From the NCBI RefSeq assembly GCF_028294535.1, contig NZ_JAQBIE010000021.1, positions 1 through 64,000 on the forward strand: a stretch of 64,000 nt of DNA. Direction: 5' to 3'. Shown piece by piece: positions 51,487 through 63,398 of the stretch (position 1 is the stretch's first letter; each line of letters starts with the position of its first letter). Source of the DNA: Paracoccus onchidii (GTDB lineage Bacteria > Pseudomonadota > Alphaproteobacteria > Rhodobacterales > Rhodobacteraceae). Made by a program: the position numbers and the translations under genes. The notes under the pieces were generated by a model, which was not told the DNA's origin, made no database searches, and saw nothing but the letters and a program-made list of their open reading frames with translations.

Positions 51487-51514
51487 GCCGGGCAGGGTGT
51501 TTGCACTGCCCGGC
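51487..51514 (-). terminator. Hairpin just downstream of gyrA
   Basis: A perfect 9-bp stem (GCCGGGCAG with CTGCCCGGC) and 10-nt loop starts 11 nt after the gyrA stop on the minus strand, in the 64-nt gap before the AI-2E gene. No T run follows, so termination may be weak. Confidence 0.5.
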
Positions 51515-51524
51515 GAATTTGATC

Positions 51525-54299
51525 CTAGATGTCTTCGGCGCCGTCTTCATCACTTTCGGTGTCGCCTTGTTCTGCGATGCGGGCAACCGATACAACCTTT
51601 TCCCCGGCTGCGGTGTTGAACACCCGGACCCCGCCTGCGCTGCGCGAGCGGAAGCTGATGCCTTCGACCGGAACCCGGATCGATTGCCCCGTCGATGTCG
51701 CCAGCATGATCTGGTCGTCCGGTTCGATCGGGAAGCTGGCAACCAGAGGTCCACCGCGCATTGCCTTGTCCATCGCCATGACGCCCTGGCCACCGCGACC
51801 GCGGACAGGATAACCGTGGCTGGAGCTGGTCTTGCCAGAGCCATTGGCCGTGATGGTCAGGATCAAATCCTCGGCCGCAGACATTTCGGCATAGCGTTCT
51901 TGGGTGATCGAGCCTTCCGCGACGTTATCTTCGTCATCATCGGCTTCGGCACCATCGTCCAGTGCCCCCGCAACCGCGCGGCGCATCTTGAGATAGGCGA
52001 CCCGTTCGGCCGGATCCGCCTCGAAATGACGAATGACCGACATGCTGACAACCCCGTCGCCTTCGGCCAGACGGATGCCACGGACGCCGGTTGAATCGCG
52101 GCCCTTGAAAACCCGCACGGCGGTGGTCGGGAACCTGATGGCGCGACCATGTTCAGTGAACAGCATCACATCATCATCAATCGTGGCCATACGAACCCCG
52201 ATCAGGCTGACGCCTTCGGGCAACTTCATCGCGATCTTGCCGTTGGATTTGACATTGGTGAAATCCGACAACGCGTTGCGGCGCACATCGCCCTGCGAGG
52301 TAGCAAAGACGATCTGATAGCTTTCCCATTCGGTTTCCGGCGCATCGACAGGCATCAAAGCCGCGATAGAAACCCCTGAATCAATTGGCAGAATATTGAC
52401 GATGGCCTTGCCCTTGGCTGTGCGCCCACCCAGTGGCAAGCGCCAGGTTTTCAACCGATAGACCATGCCGTCGGTCGTGAAGAACAGCAATTCGGTATGG
52501 GTGTTGGCCACGAACAATGTCGTGACGACATCATCCTCTTTGGTGGCCATGCCCGAAAGCCCCTTGCCGCCACGCCGCTGCGCGCGGAATTCGGCCAGCG
52601 CCGTTCGTTTGATATATCCGCCCGAGGTGATGGTGACGACCATATCCTCGCGTTCGATAAGATCTTCGTCCAGCATGTCACCGGACCATTCGGTAATCTC
52701 GGTGCGGCGAGGCACGGCAAACTGGTCGCGAACCTCTTGCAGCTCGTTCGAGATGATCTCCAGAATACGTTCGCGCGATGCAAGGATCGCCAGGTAATCC
52801 CGGATTGCGGCGGCCAGTTGCTGCAATTCGTCCGTGACTTCCTTGACGCCGATGTGGGTCAGGCGCTGAAGTCGCAGTTCAAGAATGGCGCGGGCCTGCG
52901 TTTCCGACAGGTAGTAGGTGCCGTCATCATTCATCGGATGCAGCGGGTCGTCGATCAGGCGCAGATATTCTTCGATTTCATGGGCCGGCCAGCGGCGCTT
53001 CATCAGGCGCTCGCGTGCTTCGGCGGCATCGGCGCTGCTGCGGATGGTGGCGACGACCTCATCGACATTGCTGACGGCAACGGCCAGACCGCACAGGATA
53101 TGGCTGCGCTCCCGCGCCTTGCGCAGTTCATAGGCGGTGCGTCTGGCAACAACTTCTTCGCGGAAACTTATGAAATGTGTCAGAAAATCGCGCAGCTTCA
53201 ACTGTTCCGGCCGGCCACCGTTCAGCGCTAGCATGTTGCAGCCAAAGCTGGTTTGCAGCTGGGTAAAGCGGAATAGCTGATTCAACACCACCTCGGGTGT
53301 GGCATCGCGTTTCAGTTCGACGACGACGCGCACACCCTGACGATCGGATTCATCCTGGACGCTGGAAATACCCTCGACCTTCTTTTCCTTGGCCAGTTCG
53401 GCAATCCGTTCGATCAGGCTGGATTTGTTGACCTGATAGGGGATTTCGTCGACGACGATGGCAAAGCGGTCCTTGCGCGGCTCCTCGATATGGGTCTTGG
53501 AGCGAATGATGACGCTGCCGCGCCCTTCGAGGTAAGCCTTGCGCGCCCCCGACCGCCCCAGAATCAGCCCGCCGGTCGGAAAATCGGGGCCGGGAATGAT
53601 TTCCATGACACGTTCGGTCGGCAGATCGGGGTTCTCGATCAGCGCCAGCGTTGCATCAACGACCTCACCAAGGTTGTGTGGCGGAATATTGGTGGCCATG
53701 CCAACCGCGATGCCGCCGGCGCCATTGACCAGCATGTTCGGGAAGCGCGCGGGCAGGACCGTGGGTTCACGATCCTTGCCATCATAGTTGTCCTGGAAAT
53801 CAACCGTGTCCTTGTCGATATCCTTCAGCAGGAAATCCGCAGGTTTGTCCATGCGCACTTCGGTATAGCGCATCGCGGCAGGCGGGTCGCCATCCATCGA
53901 TCCGAAGTTCCCTTGCCCGTCCAGCAGGGGAAGCGACATCGAGAAATCCTGTGCCATCCGCACCAGCGCGTCATAAATCGCGGCATCGCCATGGGGGTGA
54001 TACTTACCCATGACATCGCCGACCGGACGGGCGGATTTGCGATAGGGCTTGTCGGCGGTGTTTCCGCTTTCCTGCATTGCGTAAAGGATGCGGCGGTGAA
54101 CAGGTTTCAACCCATCGCGCAGGTCCGGGATCGCACGGCTGACGATGACCGACATGGCGTAATCCAGATAGGATGTCCGCATCTCGGATGAGATATCGAT
54201 CACCGGTCCGTCATGGGGCATGACAGATCGTTTTTCGGCGGTGTCGTCCTGTTCGGACTGTGGCGTTTCGGGCAAGTCGTCTTCGGGGGTGTCGGCCAC
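51525..54299 (-). CDS. gyrA: DNA gyrase subunit A
   Basis: Protein of 924 residues. GyrA breaks and rejoins DNA in the A2B2 gyrase that introduces negative supercoils. The catalytic tyrosine is Y145 in [10 protein letters not shown]; the quinolone region reads [19 protein letters not shown], with A106 at the position of E. coli Ser83 and D110 at Asp87. The C-terminal beta-pinwheel includes the GyrA-box QRRGGKG. GTG start at 54299 with GAGG upstream. It has an acidic N-terminal extension of about 23 residues and an insert rich in Asp near residue 810. Confidence 0.98.
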   Translation of the reverse strand: MADTPEDDLPETPQSEQDDTAEKRSVMPHDGPVIDISSEMRTSYLDYAMSVIVSRAIPDLRDGLKPVHRRILYAMQESGNTADKPYRKSARPVGDVMGKYHPHGDAAIYDALVRMAQDFSMSLPLLDGQGNFGSMDGDPPAAMRYTEVRMDKPADFLLKDIDKDTVDFQDNYDGKDREPTVLPARFPNMLVNGAGGIAVGMATNIPPHNLGEVVDATLALIENPDLPTERVMEIIPGPDFPTGGLILGRSGARKAYLEGRGSVIIRSKTHIEEPRKDRFAIVVDEIPYQVNKSSLIERIAELAKEKKVEGISSVQDESDRQGVRVVVELKRDATPEVVLNQLFRFTQLQTSFGCNMLALNGGRPEQLKLRDFLTHFISFREEVVARRTAYELRKARERSHILCGLAVAVSNVDEVVATIRSSADAAEARERLMKRRWPAHEIEEYLRLIDDPLHPMNDDGTYYLSETQARAILELRLQRLTHIGVKEVTDELQQLAAAIRDYLAILASRERILEIISNELQEVRDQFAVPRRTEITEWSGDMLDEDLIEREDMVVTITSGGYIKRTALAEFRAQRRGGKGLSGMATKEDDVVTTLFVANTHTELLFFTTDGMVYRLKTWRLPLGGRTAKGKAIVNILPIDSGVSIAALMPVDAPETEWESYQIVFATSQGDVRRNALSDFTNVKSNGKIAMKLPEGVSLIGVRMATIDDDVMLFTEHGRAIRFPTTAVRVFKGRDSTGVRGIRLAEGDGVVSMSVIRHFEADPAERVAYLKMRRAVAGALDDGAEADDDEDNVAEGSITQERYAEMSAAEDLILTITANGSGKTSSSHGYPVRGRGGQGVMAMDKAMRGGPLVASFPIEPDDQIMLATSTGQSIRVPVEGISFRSRSAGGVRVFNTAAGEKVVSVARIAEQGDTESDEDGAEDI

Positions 54300-54369
54300 G
54301 GAAATTCCTCAACATCTTGTTGAGGTTCGGTATAGCCGACACGGTTTCTGGGGGCAATCTTGCCCCCCT

Positions 54370-54858
54370 TCAATTTGCCGTTTTGCCGCCATTTTGGCCG
54401 CGCATTGCGGCGATCGACCAGATCACAAGCAAAACAGCGGAACAAATCGCGTTCCAGCTGGCCATGGAAAGGCCCAGAAAACGCCATGACACCTCGTCAC
54501 AGCGGGTCACGGGGGCTGCCTGCAGCTTGGTCAACAGGTCCTGTGGTGACATCTGCGCAATATTTCCGACCCCGCCAGAACAATGGGCGGGTCCGGCCCA
54601 CCATGCCATTTCGACGCCGCTGTGATAGATTGCCAGCCCCATGGCAATCGCCGCGGCCGCCATGCCCAGAACGGCCAGAAGGCGAACCTGACCGGTCAGC
54701 CAGATCAGCGCGGCGATGATGGCGGCGGCCAGATGCGGCCATCGCTGCAGGATGCACAATTCGCATGGCGCATAACCGGCGGCTTGAAATCCAAGCGCGG
54801 CCAGCAGCAATGCCGCCGAACCGGCACCAGCCAGCAAACTCAGTTTTAGCGGGGTCAT
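54370..54858 (-). CDS. dsbB: Disulfide bond formation protein DsbB-like
   Basis: Protein of 162 residues with four membrane segments. Periplasmic cysteines are present in the first loop (CELC, C32 and C35) and the second loop (C93 and C120), the two redox pairs that pass electrons from DsbA to quinone. It therefore should reoxidise DsbA. Start at 54858 overlaps the DedA-like stop (ATGA), so the two genes form an operon. Confidence 0.9.
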   Translation of the reverse strand: MTPLKLSLLAGAGSAALLLAALGFQAAGYAPCELCILQRWPHLAAAIIAALIWLTGQVRLLAVLGMAAAAIAMGLAIYHSGVEMAWWAGPAHCSGGVGNIAQMSPQDLLTKLQAAPVTRCDEVSWRFLGLSMASWNAICSAVLLVIWSIAAMRGQNGGKTAN

Positions 54859-55433
54859 AGATACCTCAGGGCAACGAACCCGCCGACCAGACAGATCATG
54901 AAGATCGTAAAGACAAGGCCAAGCCGGTTCTCGATGAAATCACGAATGGGCGGGCCGAAGCGCCACAACAGACCGGCAACGACGAAGAACCGTGCCGCGC
55001 GCCCAAGGACGGATGTCAGGATAAACAGCGGCAATGACAAGCCAACGGCGCCTGAAAAGATCGTGATAACCTTGAAGGGAAACGGCGTCAGTGCCGCGAA
55101 AAGCACCGCCCAGCCGCCATATTCGTTGAACCGGGTGGTCAGCGTTTCATAGGCTTCCTGCTTGCCATAGGCGCTGAGAACCCACTGGCCAACGCTGTCC
55201 ATCAGAACCGCGCCGATCCAATAGCCCAGAAGCGCGCCCAGAACCGACCCGAAGGTTGCGACAAACGCGATGGCCAGTGCCCGTGCGCGCCGTGCAAGGA
55301 CCATCGGGATCATCAGCACATCCGGCGGAATCGGAAAGACCGAGCTTTCGATGAAACTCACGCCGAACAAGGCGGGCATGGCGTGACGATGTGCCGCCAG
55401 CCCCATGGTCCAGTCATAAAGCTTTCGCAGCAT
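54855..55433 (-). CDS. DedA/YqaA-family membrane protein
   Basis: Protein of 192 residues with about five hydrophobic segments. The SNARE-associated/DedA motif includes SFIESSVFPIPPDVLMIPMVLA near the N-terminus and FPFKVITIFSGAVGLS in the middle, where a conserved Arg follows (GRAARFF). DedA proteins act as lipid scramblases or flippases. ATG 55433 was chosen because GGAAGGGA lies 5 nt upstream; ATG 55448 is in frame but unsupported. It is coupled to dsbB by a 4-nt overlap. Confidence 0.85.
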   Translation of the reverse strand: MLRKLYDWTMGLAAHRHAMPALFGVSFIESSVFPIPPDVLMIPMVLARRARALAIAFVATFGSVLGALLGYWIGAVLMDSVGQWVLSAYGKQEAYETLTTRFNEYGGWAVLFAALTPFPFKVITIFSGAVGLSLPLFILTSVLGRAARFFVVAGLLWRFGPPIRDFIENRLGLVFTIFMICLVGGFVALRYL

Positions 55434-55616
55434 CACGGTCCCTTCCATTTTTGTGGATGTGGATGGACCGGCATCGAAACGGGGTCAAGCGTCTTGCGCC
55501 GCTTTCGCGTCCCTGTGATCATGTTCAACATGGCGTAGTGATGCCGCGCAGCGGGTTTGGCAGGATCTGGCGCTCTGGGATGGGGCGTTCCGAAATGGGT
55601 AACAAGGGGCGAATAG

Positions 55617-56462
55617 ATGCAATGGCGAGGCAGACGGGGCAGCCGCAACATAGATGACAGGCGCAGCATGGGCGCCCGCGGGGCAGGGGGTGTCGGGATC
55701 GTCGGGATGCTGGTTGTGTTGGCATTCGGATATTTCTTCGGGGTCGATATTTCCCCGATTGTCAGCGAACTGGATCAACGCCCTGCTGCGACGGGGCAAC
55801 CGCTTTCCGAGCGCGATCAGGTTTATGGTGAATTTGTATCGGTGATTCTGGCCGATACAGAAGAGGTTTGGGCCAGTGTCCTGCTTGAACAGGCGAACGT
55901 CGCCTATCGCGATCCAACGCTGGTCCTGTTCCGTGGGCAGGTGCAATCTGCATGTGGCGGGGCCTCGGCTGCCATGGGGCCGTTTTATTGTCCCAATGAT
56001 CACAAGGTGTATCTGGACACGGATTTCTTCGATCTGATGCAGCAGAAGATGCAGGCTGGCGGTGATGCGGCCTTTGCCTATGTTATCGCGCATGAGGTCG
56101 GGCATCACGTCCAGAACTTGGTGGGGACGCTTGGTCAGGTGAATGCGCTTCGCAGCCGGTCGAGCCAGGCGGATTCCAATGCGCTTTCGGTCCTGATCGA
56201 GTTGCAGGCCGATTGTTATGCCGGGATCTGGGCGCGACAGGCCCATGAACGTTTCGACCTGCTGGAAGCCGGGGACCTGCAGGAAGCCATGGACGCCGCG
56301 CATGCCGTGGGTGACGATGTTATCCAGTCCGGGGCGGGCAGAACGCCGATGCCCGACAGCTTTACCCACGGATCTGCCCAGCAACGGCAGCATTGGCTGA
56401 TGCGCGGCTATAATTCTGGTCAGATGGCGCAATGCGACACATTCGGCGCTGCGGGACTTTGA
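55617..56462 (+). CDS. Neutral zinc metallopeptidase, YpfJ-like
   Basis: Protein of 281 residues. An N-terminal basic stretch and a single membrane segment (about 28-45) are followed by the peptidase domain: SACGGASAAMGPFYCPNDHKVYLD, the motif HEVGHH (residues 159-164) and ELQADCYAGIWA (third zinc ligand). This is the YpfJ/KPN_02809 family. The substrate is unknown. It is divergent from the dedA-dsbB operon, which shares the 180-nt upstream region, and ends 11 nt from a small minus-strand gene. Confidence 0.88.
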   Translation: MQWRGRRGSRNIDDRRSMGARGAGGVGIVGMLVVLAFGYFFGVDISPIVSELDQRPAATGQPLSERDQVYGEFVSVILADTEEVWASVLLEQANVAYRDPTLVLFRGQVQSACGGASAAMGPFYCPNDHKVYLDTDFFDLMQQKMQAGGDAAFAYVIAHEVGHHVQNLVGTLGQVNALRSRSSQADSNALSVLIELQADCYAGIWARQAHERFDLLEAGDLQEAMDAAHAVGDDVIQSGAGRTPMPDSFTHGSAQQRQHWLMRGYNSGQMAQCDTFGAAGL

Positions 56463-56472
56463 GGGCCTGTGC

Positions 56473-56658
56473 CTAGCGCGGCAGGCGCGGGGCGCGCCCT
56501 TCGGACAGCCGCGCCCAGTCCGGCCACAGGCCCAGCTTTTCCAGCGCGACGATCACGATTGCCACGCCAATCACCGCCAGAACCAGCCTGACACGGGATT
56601 TTCCGGGTGGGTTCCGAGCCCATTTTGATGCCCGAAGCAGCCAGATCAGGTTGTTCAT
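56473..56658 (-). CDS. Small membrane protein of unknown function
   Basis: A 61-residue protein with a basic N-terminal part (LLRASKWARNPPGKSRVRL) and one membrane segment (about residues 26-40, LAVIGVAIVIVAL), followed by a cytoplasmic or periplasmic basic tail. I recognise no motif. I recall similar small proteins in other Rhodobacteraceae at this site, but could not check. It diverges from the COQ10-like gene, 68 nt away. Confidence 0.6.
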   Translation of the reverse strand: MNNLIWLLRASKWARNPPGKSRVRLVLAVIGVAIVIVALEKLGLWPDWARLSEGRAPRLPR

Positions 56659-56726
56659 GGTCCGGACTCCCTGTTAATGCCGGGGGCGAACACATCAGCT
56701 GTGCGCCACGAACACAAGAGATTACC

Positions 56727-57191
56727 TTGCCGCATCATCAGGACAGCCGCGATCTTCCCTATACCGCCACCCAGATGTTCGGCCTTGTCGCCGATGTCGA
56801 GAAATATCCCGAATTCCTGCCGTGGAACAGCGCGGCCAGAATCCGGTCGCGCAAGACCCGCGATGACGGGGCCGAAGAAATCGCCGCCGATCTCGTCATC
56901 AGCTTCAAGGTGTTTCGCGAACGATTTGGCAGCCGGGTGGTACTGTGGCCCGCCGATCCCGCCTCGGGTGCCCTGAAGATCGATACCGAATATCTGGACG
57001 GCCCGTTCAAATACATGCGCAGCGGATGGGTGTTCACCGATCGCGCGGAAGGCGGCTGCCATGTCGAATTCTATGTCGATTTCGAGTTTCGCAACGCGAT
57101 CCTGCAGCGTTTGATCGGGGTGGTCTTCCACGAGGCCATGTCGCGTATCGTAAAAGCCTTTGAAGATCGCGCACGGGCGCTTTACGGTTAG
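56727..57191 (+). CDS. COQ10-like START-domain protein (RatA family)
   Basis: Protein of 154 residues. The fold starts at QDSRDLPYTATQMFGLVADVEKYPEF and ends with LQRLIGVVFHEAMSRIVKAFEDRA, the family's helix-grip core and final helix. Eukaryotic COQ10 binds ubiquinone and supports respiration; RatA of E. coli binds 50S subunits. Here the start is TTG at 56727, with AAGAG 7 nt upstream; the next ATG in frame is too far downstream. Ubiquinone binding is inferred from alphaproteobacterial ancestry. Confidence 0.85.
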   Translation: MPHHQDSRDLPYTATQMFGLVADVEKYPEFLPWNSAARIRSRKTRDDGAEEIAADLVISFKVFRERFGSRVVLWPADPASGALKIDTEYLDGPFKYMRSGWVFTDRAEGGCHVEFYVDFEFRNAILQRLIGVVFHEAMSRIVKAFEDRARALYG

Positions 57192-57223
57192 CACTGACAA
57201 CTCAACTGGAAACGGGAACGAAC

Positions 57224-57580
57224 ATGACGCTTCCCAAAAGTTCGGGGCAGCCCGACATGACCCAGGCCAAGATCATCTATGGCCTCTTCGCCATTGGCTA
57301 TATCCTGGTTGTGACTGCGCTTGCGGGGGTGGTCTATGCCTATCTTTCGCGCGGCAGGGATGCCGTTCTGGACAGTCATTTGACCTTTCAGATCAGGACG
57401 TTCTGGATCAGCCTGGGTATTGGCATGCTGGCGCTGATCACCTCGGTGATCGGGATCGGATTCCTGATCTGGGCATTTCTGGCGGTTTGGGGCGCGATTC
57501 GGGTCATTTCCGGATTCTTGCTGGCCAATGAGGGCAAACCCCTTTCGGGCACGCGGCATTGGGGGATGATGGCCTATTGA
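57224..57580 (+). CDS. DUF4870-like membrane protein
   Basis: Protein of 118 residues with three membrane segments (about 18-38, 60-82 and 84-100). It ends in GFLLANEGKPLSGTRHWGMMAY. The spacing and size fit the DUF4870/Tic20-like small membrane proteins, but I am not certain. GGGAACG precedes ATG 57224; ATG at 57257 is an alternative. It lies 32 nt after the COQ10-like gene, possibly in one transcript, and ends at a terminator shared with metK. Confidence 0.65.
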   Translation: MTLPKSSGQPDMTQAKIIYGLFAIGYILVVTALAGVVYAYLSRGRDAVLDSHLTFQIRTFWISLGIGMLALITSVIGIGFLIWAFLAVWGAIRVISGFLLANEGKPLSGTRHWGMMAY

Positions 57581-57601
57581 GGTTATCGGAGCTCGCATAA
57601 A

Positions 57602-57627
57602 AAAACGGGGCGCTCTGGCCCCGTTTT
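57602..57627. terminator. Bidirectional terminator between the DUF4870-like gene and metK
   Basis: A 10-bp stem (AAAACGGGGC with GCCCCGTTTT) and 6-nt loop. T residues end the stem on both strands (TTTT on plus, TTTTT on minus from the A tract), so it can work in both directions for two convergent genes. Confidence 0.88.
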
Positions 57628-57628
57628 C

Positions 57629-58807
57629 CTAGCTGATGGCGGAACGCAGCGCATCGGCCCGATCCGTGCGTTCCCAGCTGAACGCCGTGGCGCCGGCCAG
57701 TTCGTAGGGATCACGTCCAAAATGGCCATAGGCCGAAGTGGGGCGATAAATAGGGTGCAACAGGTTCAGATCGCGAATGATCGCAAAGGGACGCAGGTCG
57801 AAGACGTCGCGAACCGCGGCGACGATCCGGTCATGGGCGACGGTTTCGGTACCAAACGTGTTCAGGCTGATTGATGTCGGTTGGGCTTCGCCGATGGCGT
57901 AGCTGACCTGAATCTCGCAACGGCTGGCCAGACCGGCAGCGACGATATTCTTGGCCACCCAGCGTCCGGCATAGGCCGCGGACCGATCAACCTTGGACGG
58001 GTCCTTGCCCGAAAACGCGCCCCCGCCATGACGGGCCATGCCGCCATAACTGTCGACAATGATCTTGCGCCCGGTCAGCCCGCAATCTCCGACGGGGCCG
58101 CCAATGACGAACTTTCCGGTCGGGTTGATGAAATACTTGGTGTCCCGCGACAGCCATTGTGCGGGCAGGACCGGTTTGATGATCTCTTCGATCACCGCCT
58201 CGCGCAGATCGGCCAGCGAAATATCGGGATTGTGCTGCGTCGAAAGCACCACGGCGTCAATCGCCGTGGGGCGTCCGTCATCACCGTAGCGCAGCGTCAC
58301 CTGTGACTTGGCGTCGGGGCGCAGCCAGTTCAGGGTGCCGTCGCGGCGCACCTGCGATTGCCGTTCGACAAGACGGTGCGCATAGGTGATAGGTGCCGGC
58401 ATCAGCACATCGGTTTCGTCCGAGGCATAACCGAACATCAAACCCTGATCGCCCGCGCCCTGTTCTTCAAGGCTGGCGCGGTCAACGCCCTGATTGATTT
58501 CGGGGGATTGCTTGCCGATGATGTTGATGACCGAACAGGTCGCCCCGTCAAAGCCGACATCGCTGCTGGTATAGCCGATGTCATTGATGACGTCGCGCAC
58601 GATCGATTCCAGATCGACCCAGGCGCTGGTGGTGATTTCACCCGAGATGATGGCAACGCCGGTCTTGACCATGGTTTCACAGGCCACGCGGGCCCGCGCA
58701 TCCTTGGCGAGAATGGCATCGAGAATGGCATCGCTGATTTGATCGGCGATCTTGTCGGGATGTCCCTCCGAGACGGACTCGGAGGTGAATAGCGAATAGT
58801 CAGACAT
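57629..58807 (-). CDS. metK: S-adenosylmethionine synthetase
   Basis: Protein of 392 residues. It makes S-adenosylmethionine from Met and ATP. The N-terminus has [18 protein letters not shown] (ATP and Mg site), the conserved loop [12 protein letters not shown] appears in the middle, and the C-terminal [20 protein letters not shown] block is the phosphate-binding loop. ATG 58807 lies 3 nt after the ahcY stop, so the operon is ahcY-metK and the ribosome-binding site of metK lies within ahcY. Confidence 0.98.
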   Translation of the reverse strand: MSDYSLFTSESVSEGHPDKIADQISDAILDAILAKDARARVACETMVKTGVAIISGEITTSAWVDLESIVRDVINDIGYTSSDVGFDGATCSVINIIGKQSPEINQGVDRASLEEQGAGDQGLMFGYASDETDVLMPAPITYAHRLVERQSQVRRDGTLNWLRPDAKSQVTLRYGDDGRPTAIDAVVLSTQHNPDISLADLREAVIEEIIKPVLPAQWLSRDTKYFINPTGKFVIGGPVGDCGLTGRKIIVDSYGGMARHGGGAFSGKDPSKVDRSAAYAGRWVAKNIVAAGLASRCEIQVSYAIGEAQPTSISLNTFGTETVAHDRIVAAVRDVFDLRPFAIIRDLNLLHPIYRPTSAYGHFGRDPYELAGATAFSWERTDRADALRSAIS

Positions 58808-58810
58808 TGA

Positions 58811-60202
58811 TTAGTACCGATAATGGTCTGATTTGAAGGGGCCTTCTGGCGTAACGCCGATATAATCGGCCTGTTCTTTGGACAGCGTCGAAAGTTTGAC
58901 GCCGATCTTGTCCAGATGCAGCCGGGCAACTTTTTCATCCAATGCCTTGGGCAGGATATAAACGCCGGGCTGGTAATCCCCGCCCTTGGTCCAAAGCTCG
59001 ATCTGGGCCAATACCTGATTGGTAAAGCTGGCGGACATCACGAAAGAAGGGTGGCCAGTGGCATTCCCCAGGTTCAACAACCGGCCCTGGCTAAGCAGAA
59101 TGATGCGATTGCCAGACGGCATCTCGATCATGTCCACCTGTTCCTTGACATTGGTCCATTTGTGGTTGCGCAACGCAGCCACCTGAATTTCGTTGTCGAA
59201 ATGGCCGATATTGCCGACAATGGCCATGTCTTTCATGTCGCGCATGTGCTCAAGGCGGATCACGTCCTTGTTGCCGGTCGTCGTCACAAAGATATCGGCG
59301 GTCGCCGCAACGTCTTCCAGCGTCACGACCTCGAAACCATCCATTGCCGCCTGAAGGGCGCAGATCGGATCGACCTCGGTAACCTTGACCCGCGCACCCG
59401 CGCCCCTGAGGCTGGCGGCCGAGCCTTTGCCGACATCGCCATAGCCGCAGACAACGGCAACCTTGCCCGCCATCATCACGTCGGTGGCGCGGCGAATTCC
59501 GTCGACCAGCGATTCCTTGCAGCCATATTTGTTGTCGAATTTCGATTTGGTGACGCTGTCGTTCACATTGATTGCAGGGAAGGGCAGCTGCCCGTTCTTG
59601 TGCAGGTCATACAGGCGATGAACGCCGGTGGTCGTTTCTTCGCTGACACCTTTGATCGCGTCGCGCTGACGCGTGAACCAGCCGGGGCTTTCTTTCAGGC
59701 GTTTGCGGATCTGCGCAAACAGGGCCTCTTCTTCTTCGCTGGTGGGAACCGCGATCAGGTCAGTCTCTCCGGCTTCGACGCGCGCGCCCAGCAAGACATA
59801 CATCGTCGCATCGCCACCATCATCCAGGATCATGTTTGCCGGGCCATCCTGGAACTGGAAGATCCGGTCGGTATAAGACCAGTATTCCTCAAGCGTCTCA
59901 CCCTTGACGGCAAAGACGGGCACGCCGCTTGCGGCAATCGCGGCGGCGGCATGATCCTGGGTGGAATAGATATTGCAGGAAGCCCAACGGACATCCGCGC
60001 CAAGTGCGGTCAGCGTTTCTATCAGGATTGCGGTCTGAACGGTCATGTGCAGGCTGCCAGCAATACGTGCGCCCGCCAGGGGCTTGTCCGCGCCATATTC
60101 CTCCCGCAGCGCCATCAGCCCCGGCATTTCGGTCTCTGCGATATCGAATTCCTTGCGGCCATATTGTGCAAGGCCGATGTCCCTGATGATGTAATCGGTC
60201 AC
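58811..60202 (-). CDS. ahcY: S-adenosylhomocysteine hydrolase
   Basis: Protein of 463 residues. It splits S-adenosylhomocysteine to homocysteine and adenosine, returning the methyl-cycle product. The NAD-binding motif is [19 protein letters not shown]. Substrate-site segments include [12 protein letters not shown] and [12 protein letters not shown], and the C-terminal lysine- and tyrosine-containing end is [11 protein letters not shown]. The start is GTG at 60202. It is the first gene of ahcY-metK, so its transcript joins the synthesis of SAM and clearance of SAH. Confidence 0.98.
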   Translation of the reverse strand: MTDYIIRDIGLAQYGRKEFDIAETEMPGLMALREEYGADKPLAGARIAGSLHMTVQTAILIETLTALGADVRWASCNIYSTQDHAAAAIAASGVPVFAVKGETLEEYWSYTDRIFQFQDGPANMILDDGGDATMYVLLGARVEAGETDLIAVPTSEEEEALFAQIRKRLKESPGWFTRQRDAIKGVSEETTTGVHRLYDLHKNGQLPFPAINVNDSVTKSKFDNKYGCKESLVDGIRRATDVMMAGKVAVVCGYGDVGKGSAASLRGAGARVKVTEVDPICALQAAMDGFEVVTLEDVAATADIFVTTTGNKDVIRLEHMRDMKDMAIVGNIGHFDNEIQVAALRNHKWTNVKEQVDMIEMPSGNRIILLSQGRLLNLGNATGHPSFVMSASFTNQVLAQIELWTKGGDYQPGVYILPKALDEKVARLHLDKIGVKLSTLSKEQADYIGVTPEGPFKSDHYRY

Positions 60203-60277
60203 GGGGCGATCTTTCTTTAGCTGAATTTAGGGCAGTGATAATGGATGGTCCCATCAAGCGAAAGGCCGATTTGCCTG

Positions 60278-60307
60278 ATTAGAGCAGTGGCTGGAATGCG
60301 ACGTCAA
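60278..60307 (-). promoter_or_regulatory. Candidate promoter of ahcY-metK
   Basis: On the minus strand TTGACG (60302-60307) and TCTAAT (60278-60283) are 18 nt apart; each matches consensus in five of six positions. The transcript would have a leader of about 70 nt before the GTG. I looked for a SAM, SAH or SAM/SAH riboswitch in the leader and found none. Confidence 0.5.
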
Positions 60308-60339
60308 GGCTGCGGCAGAACCCCAGAACCACCGCAGCC
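60308..60339 (-). terminator. Hairpin between tetR-like gene and ahcY
   Basis: A perfect 8-bp stem (GGCTGCGG with CCGCAGCC) and 16-nt loop lies 97 nt after the tetR-like stop and directly before the candidate ahcY promoter. It could end the tetR transcript. The absence of a T run makes this moderate. Confidence 0.45.
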
Positions 60340-60435
60340 CCGATCAGAGGCGGTGCGCTGCCCCCGATCCGACCAGGGCCCGGGGCCATGATCACGGATC
60401 ATTCTACGCCGGATCACAGTGACCGGTCGAGAGGA

Positions 60436-61146
60436 TCAGCCCGTGCGCCGGTTCGAGCCGCGCGCGATTCGTCTGACGAAATCATGCAGGGCGATCTTGG
60501 CTGCCTCGATCTGCGGCGTGTCGGGATACCATTCGCACATGCGTTGATCGACAACCATGCGCGCCAGCCCATAGGCGAAGGATCGGCTGGACAGAACCAT
60601 CAGCGGAATATTCTCGTCAGCGGCCAGATGCCCGGCATCACGCGCGCGTTCAAGCATTCTCGCCATCAACTCATCCAAGGATGTGGCATAGCGGCGAAGG
60701 CTGGGGATCTGCAAGGGATTGAGCAGGCGATCATCGGACAGCAAGCGGAACTGCGAGGGATGCGCGTCGGCCCATTCGATATAGGCTTCACCCAGCGCCA
60801 TGAACTGCGCCACCGAATCCTGCGGATCGACGCGGACGACGGCCTTCACGCAGGCATCCATCAGGCGCACCATCGCCTGTTCGGCTGCGGCGATGATGAC
60901 CGCGTGCCGATCCGGGAAAATCCGTCGCAGATCGTCTTCGCTGACTTCCAGCTGTGTCGCCAGCGAGTCGATATCGGGGACGGCGGTCTGCGATGCCTCC
61001 AGCATGTCGAGCATGGTCACGATCGTTCGACCGTGCAAGCCAAGTCCTGCGATCTTGTTTTGTTGGCTGCCCATCATGTCGCCCTTTAGCTCGCCGATGG
61101 CATTGGCTGGTTCTCGATCAACGGTTATCGCCATCTCAGGTTCCAT
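60436..61146 (-). CDS. TetR-family transcriptional regulator
   Basis: Protein of 236 residues. The N-terminal helix-turn-helix is AVPDIDSLATQLEVSEDDLRRIFPDRHAV. The rest is a helical ligand-binding domain (PSQFRLLSDDRLLNPLQIPSLRRYATSLDELMARM). The first 30 residues are unusual for TetR and may be too long; ATG 61134 is an alternative start. The gene lies upstream of ahcY on the same strand, but regulation of that operon is not shown. Its C-terminus is basic (RRIARGSNRR). Confidence 0.8.
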   Translation of the reverse strand: MEPEMAITVDREPANAIGELKGDMMGSQQNKIAGLGLHGRTIVTMLDMLEASQTAVPDIDSLATQLEVSEDDLRRIFPDRHAVIIAAAEQAMVRLMDACVKAVVRVDPQDSVAQFMALGEAYIEWADAHPSQFRLLSDDRLLNPLQIPSLRRYATSLDELMARMLERARDAGHLAADENIPLMVLSSRSFAYGLARMVVDQRMCEWYPDTPQIEAAKIALHDFVRRIARGSNRRTG

Positions 61147-61422
61147 TCGGATGATTGGATGAGATCGCTAATATCTGCTTATTGTCTGATAGATCTATGC
61201 AAACCGGCTGATTTGCAAGGATAATTTTGCGCGCATTGTAGCGAAACCCGTTGCTTGCGAAACGATAGGTCATACACAACCGGCACCCTGCGGCGCCGTG
61301 CGCCGGGATGCGGTTGATAGCGGCAAAGTCGTGACCGAGACGCATGTGCGGCCTCTCTGACGGGTTTGCTTGACCTAGCGTAACATAGTCAGAGTTAAGC
61401 GCGAACTAATACAAAAGGACAA
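61147..61422. other. Intergenic region between tetR-like gene and typA
   Basis: A 276-nt stretch with no credible gene. It contains a CGGCGC/GCGCCG inverted repeat around 61291-61305, and is richer in A and T between 61160 and 61240. The promoter of the tetR-like gene should lie near 61150-61200. A frame of 69 codons at 61136-61345 overlaps the tetR start and does not look real. Confidence 0.35.
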
Positions 61423-61451
61423 CCGCCGCGAAGAAAATTCTTGCGCGGCGG
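61423..61451 (-). terminator. Rho-independent terminator of typA
   Basis: An 8-bp GC stem (CCGCCGCG with CGCGGCGG), extended by an inner AAGAA/TTCTT pairing, lies about 20 nt after the typA stop on the minus strand. A T-rich stretch (TTGTCCTTTTG) follows on that strand. Confidence 0.78.
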
Positions 61452-61470
61452 TCTGGGAAGGCCAGAAAAA

Positions 61471-63291
<1,821 letters not shown>

Positions 63292-63398
63292 GGAAGCCTT
63301 CCGTACAATTCGCCGCTGCCCTATCGAAACAAGCGGCGAATTGCCAGCGGTAACTTCGTGTCACATCACCAATCAGCGATGTTTCCGAACGCGCAGGT

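Noticed and set aside
60203..60435. SAM/SAH riboswitch before ahcY
   Set aside because: I looked for the known conserved cores of SAH and SAM/SAH switches by eye and found none; only a simple 8-bp hairpin and a promoter-like pair are visible.
61136..61345. 69-codon minus-strand frame upstream of the tetR-like gene
   Set aside because: It overlaps the tetR start and has no protein-like sequence or ribosome-binding site.
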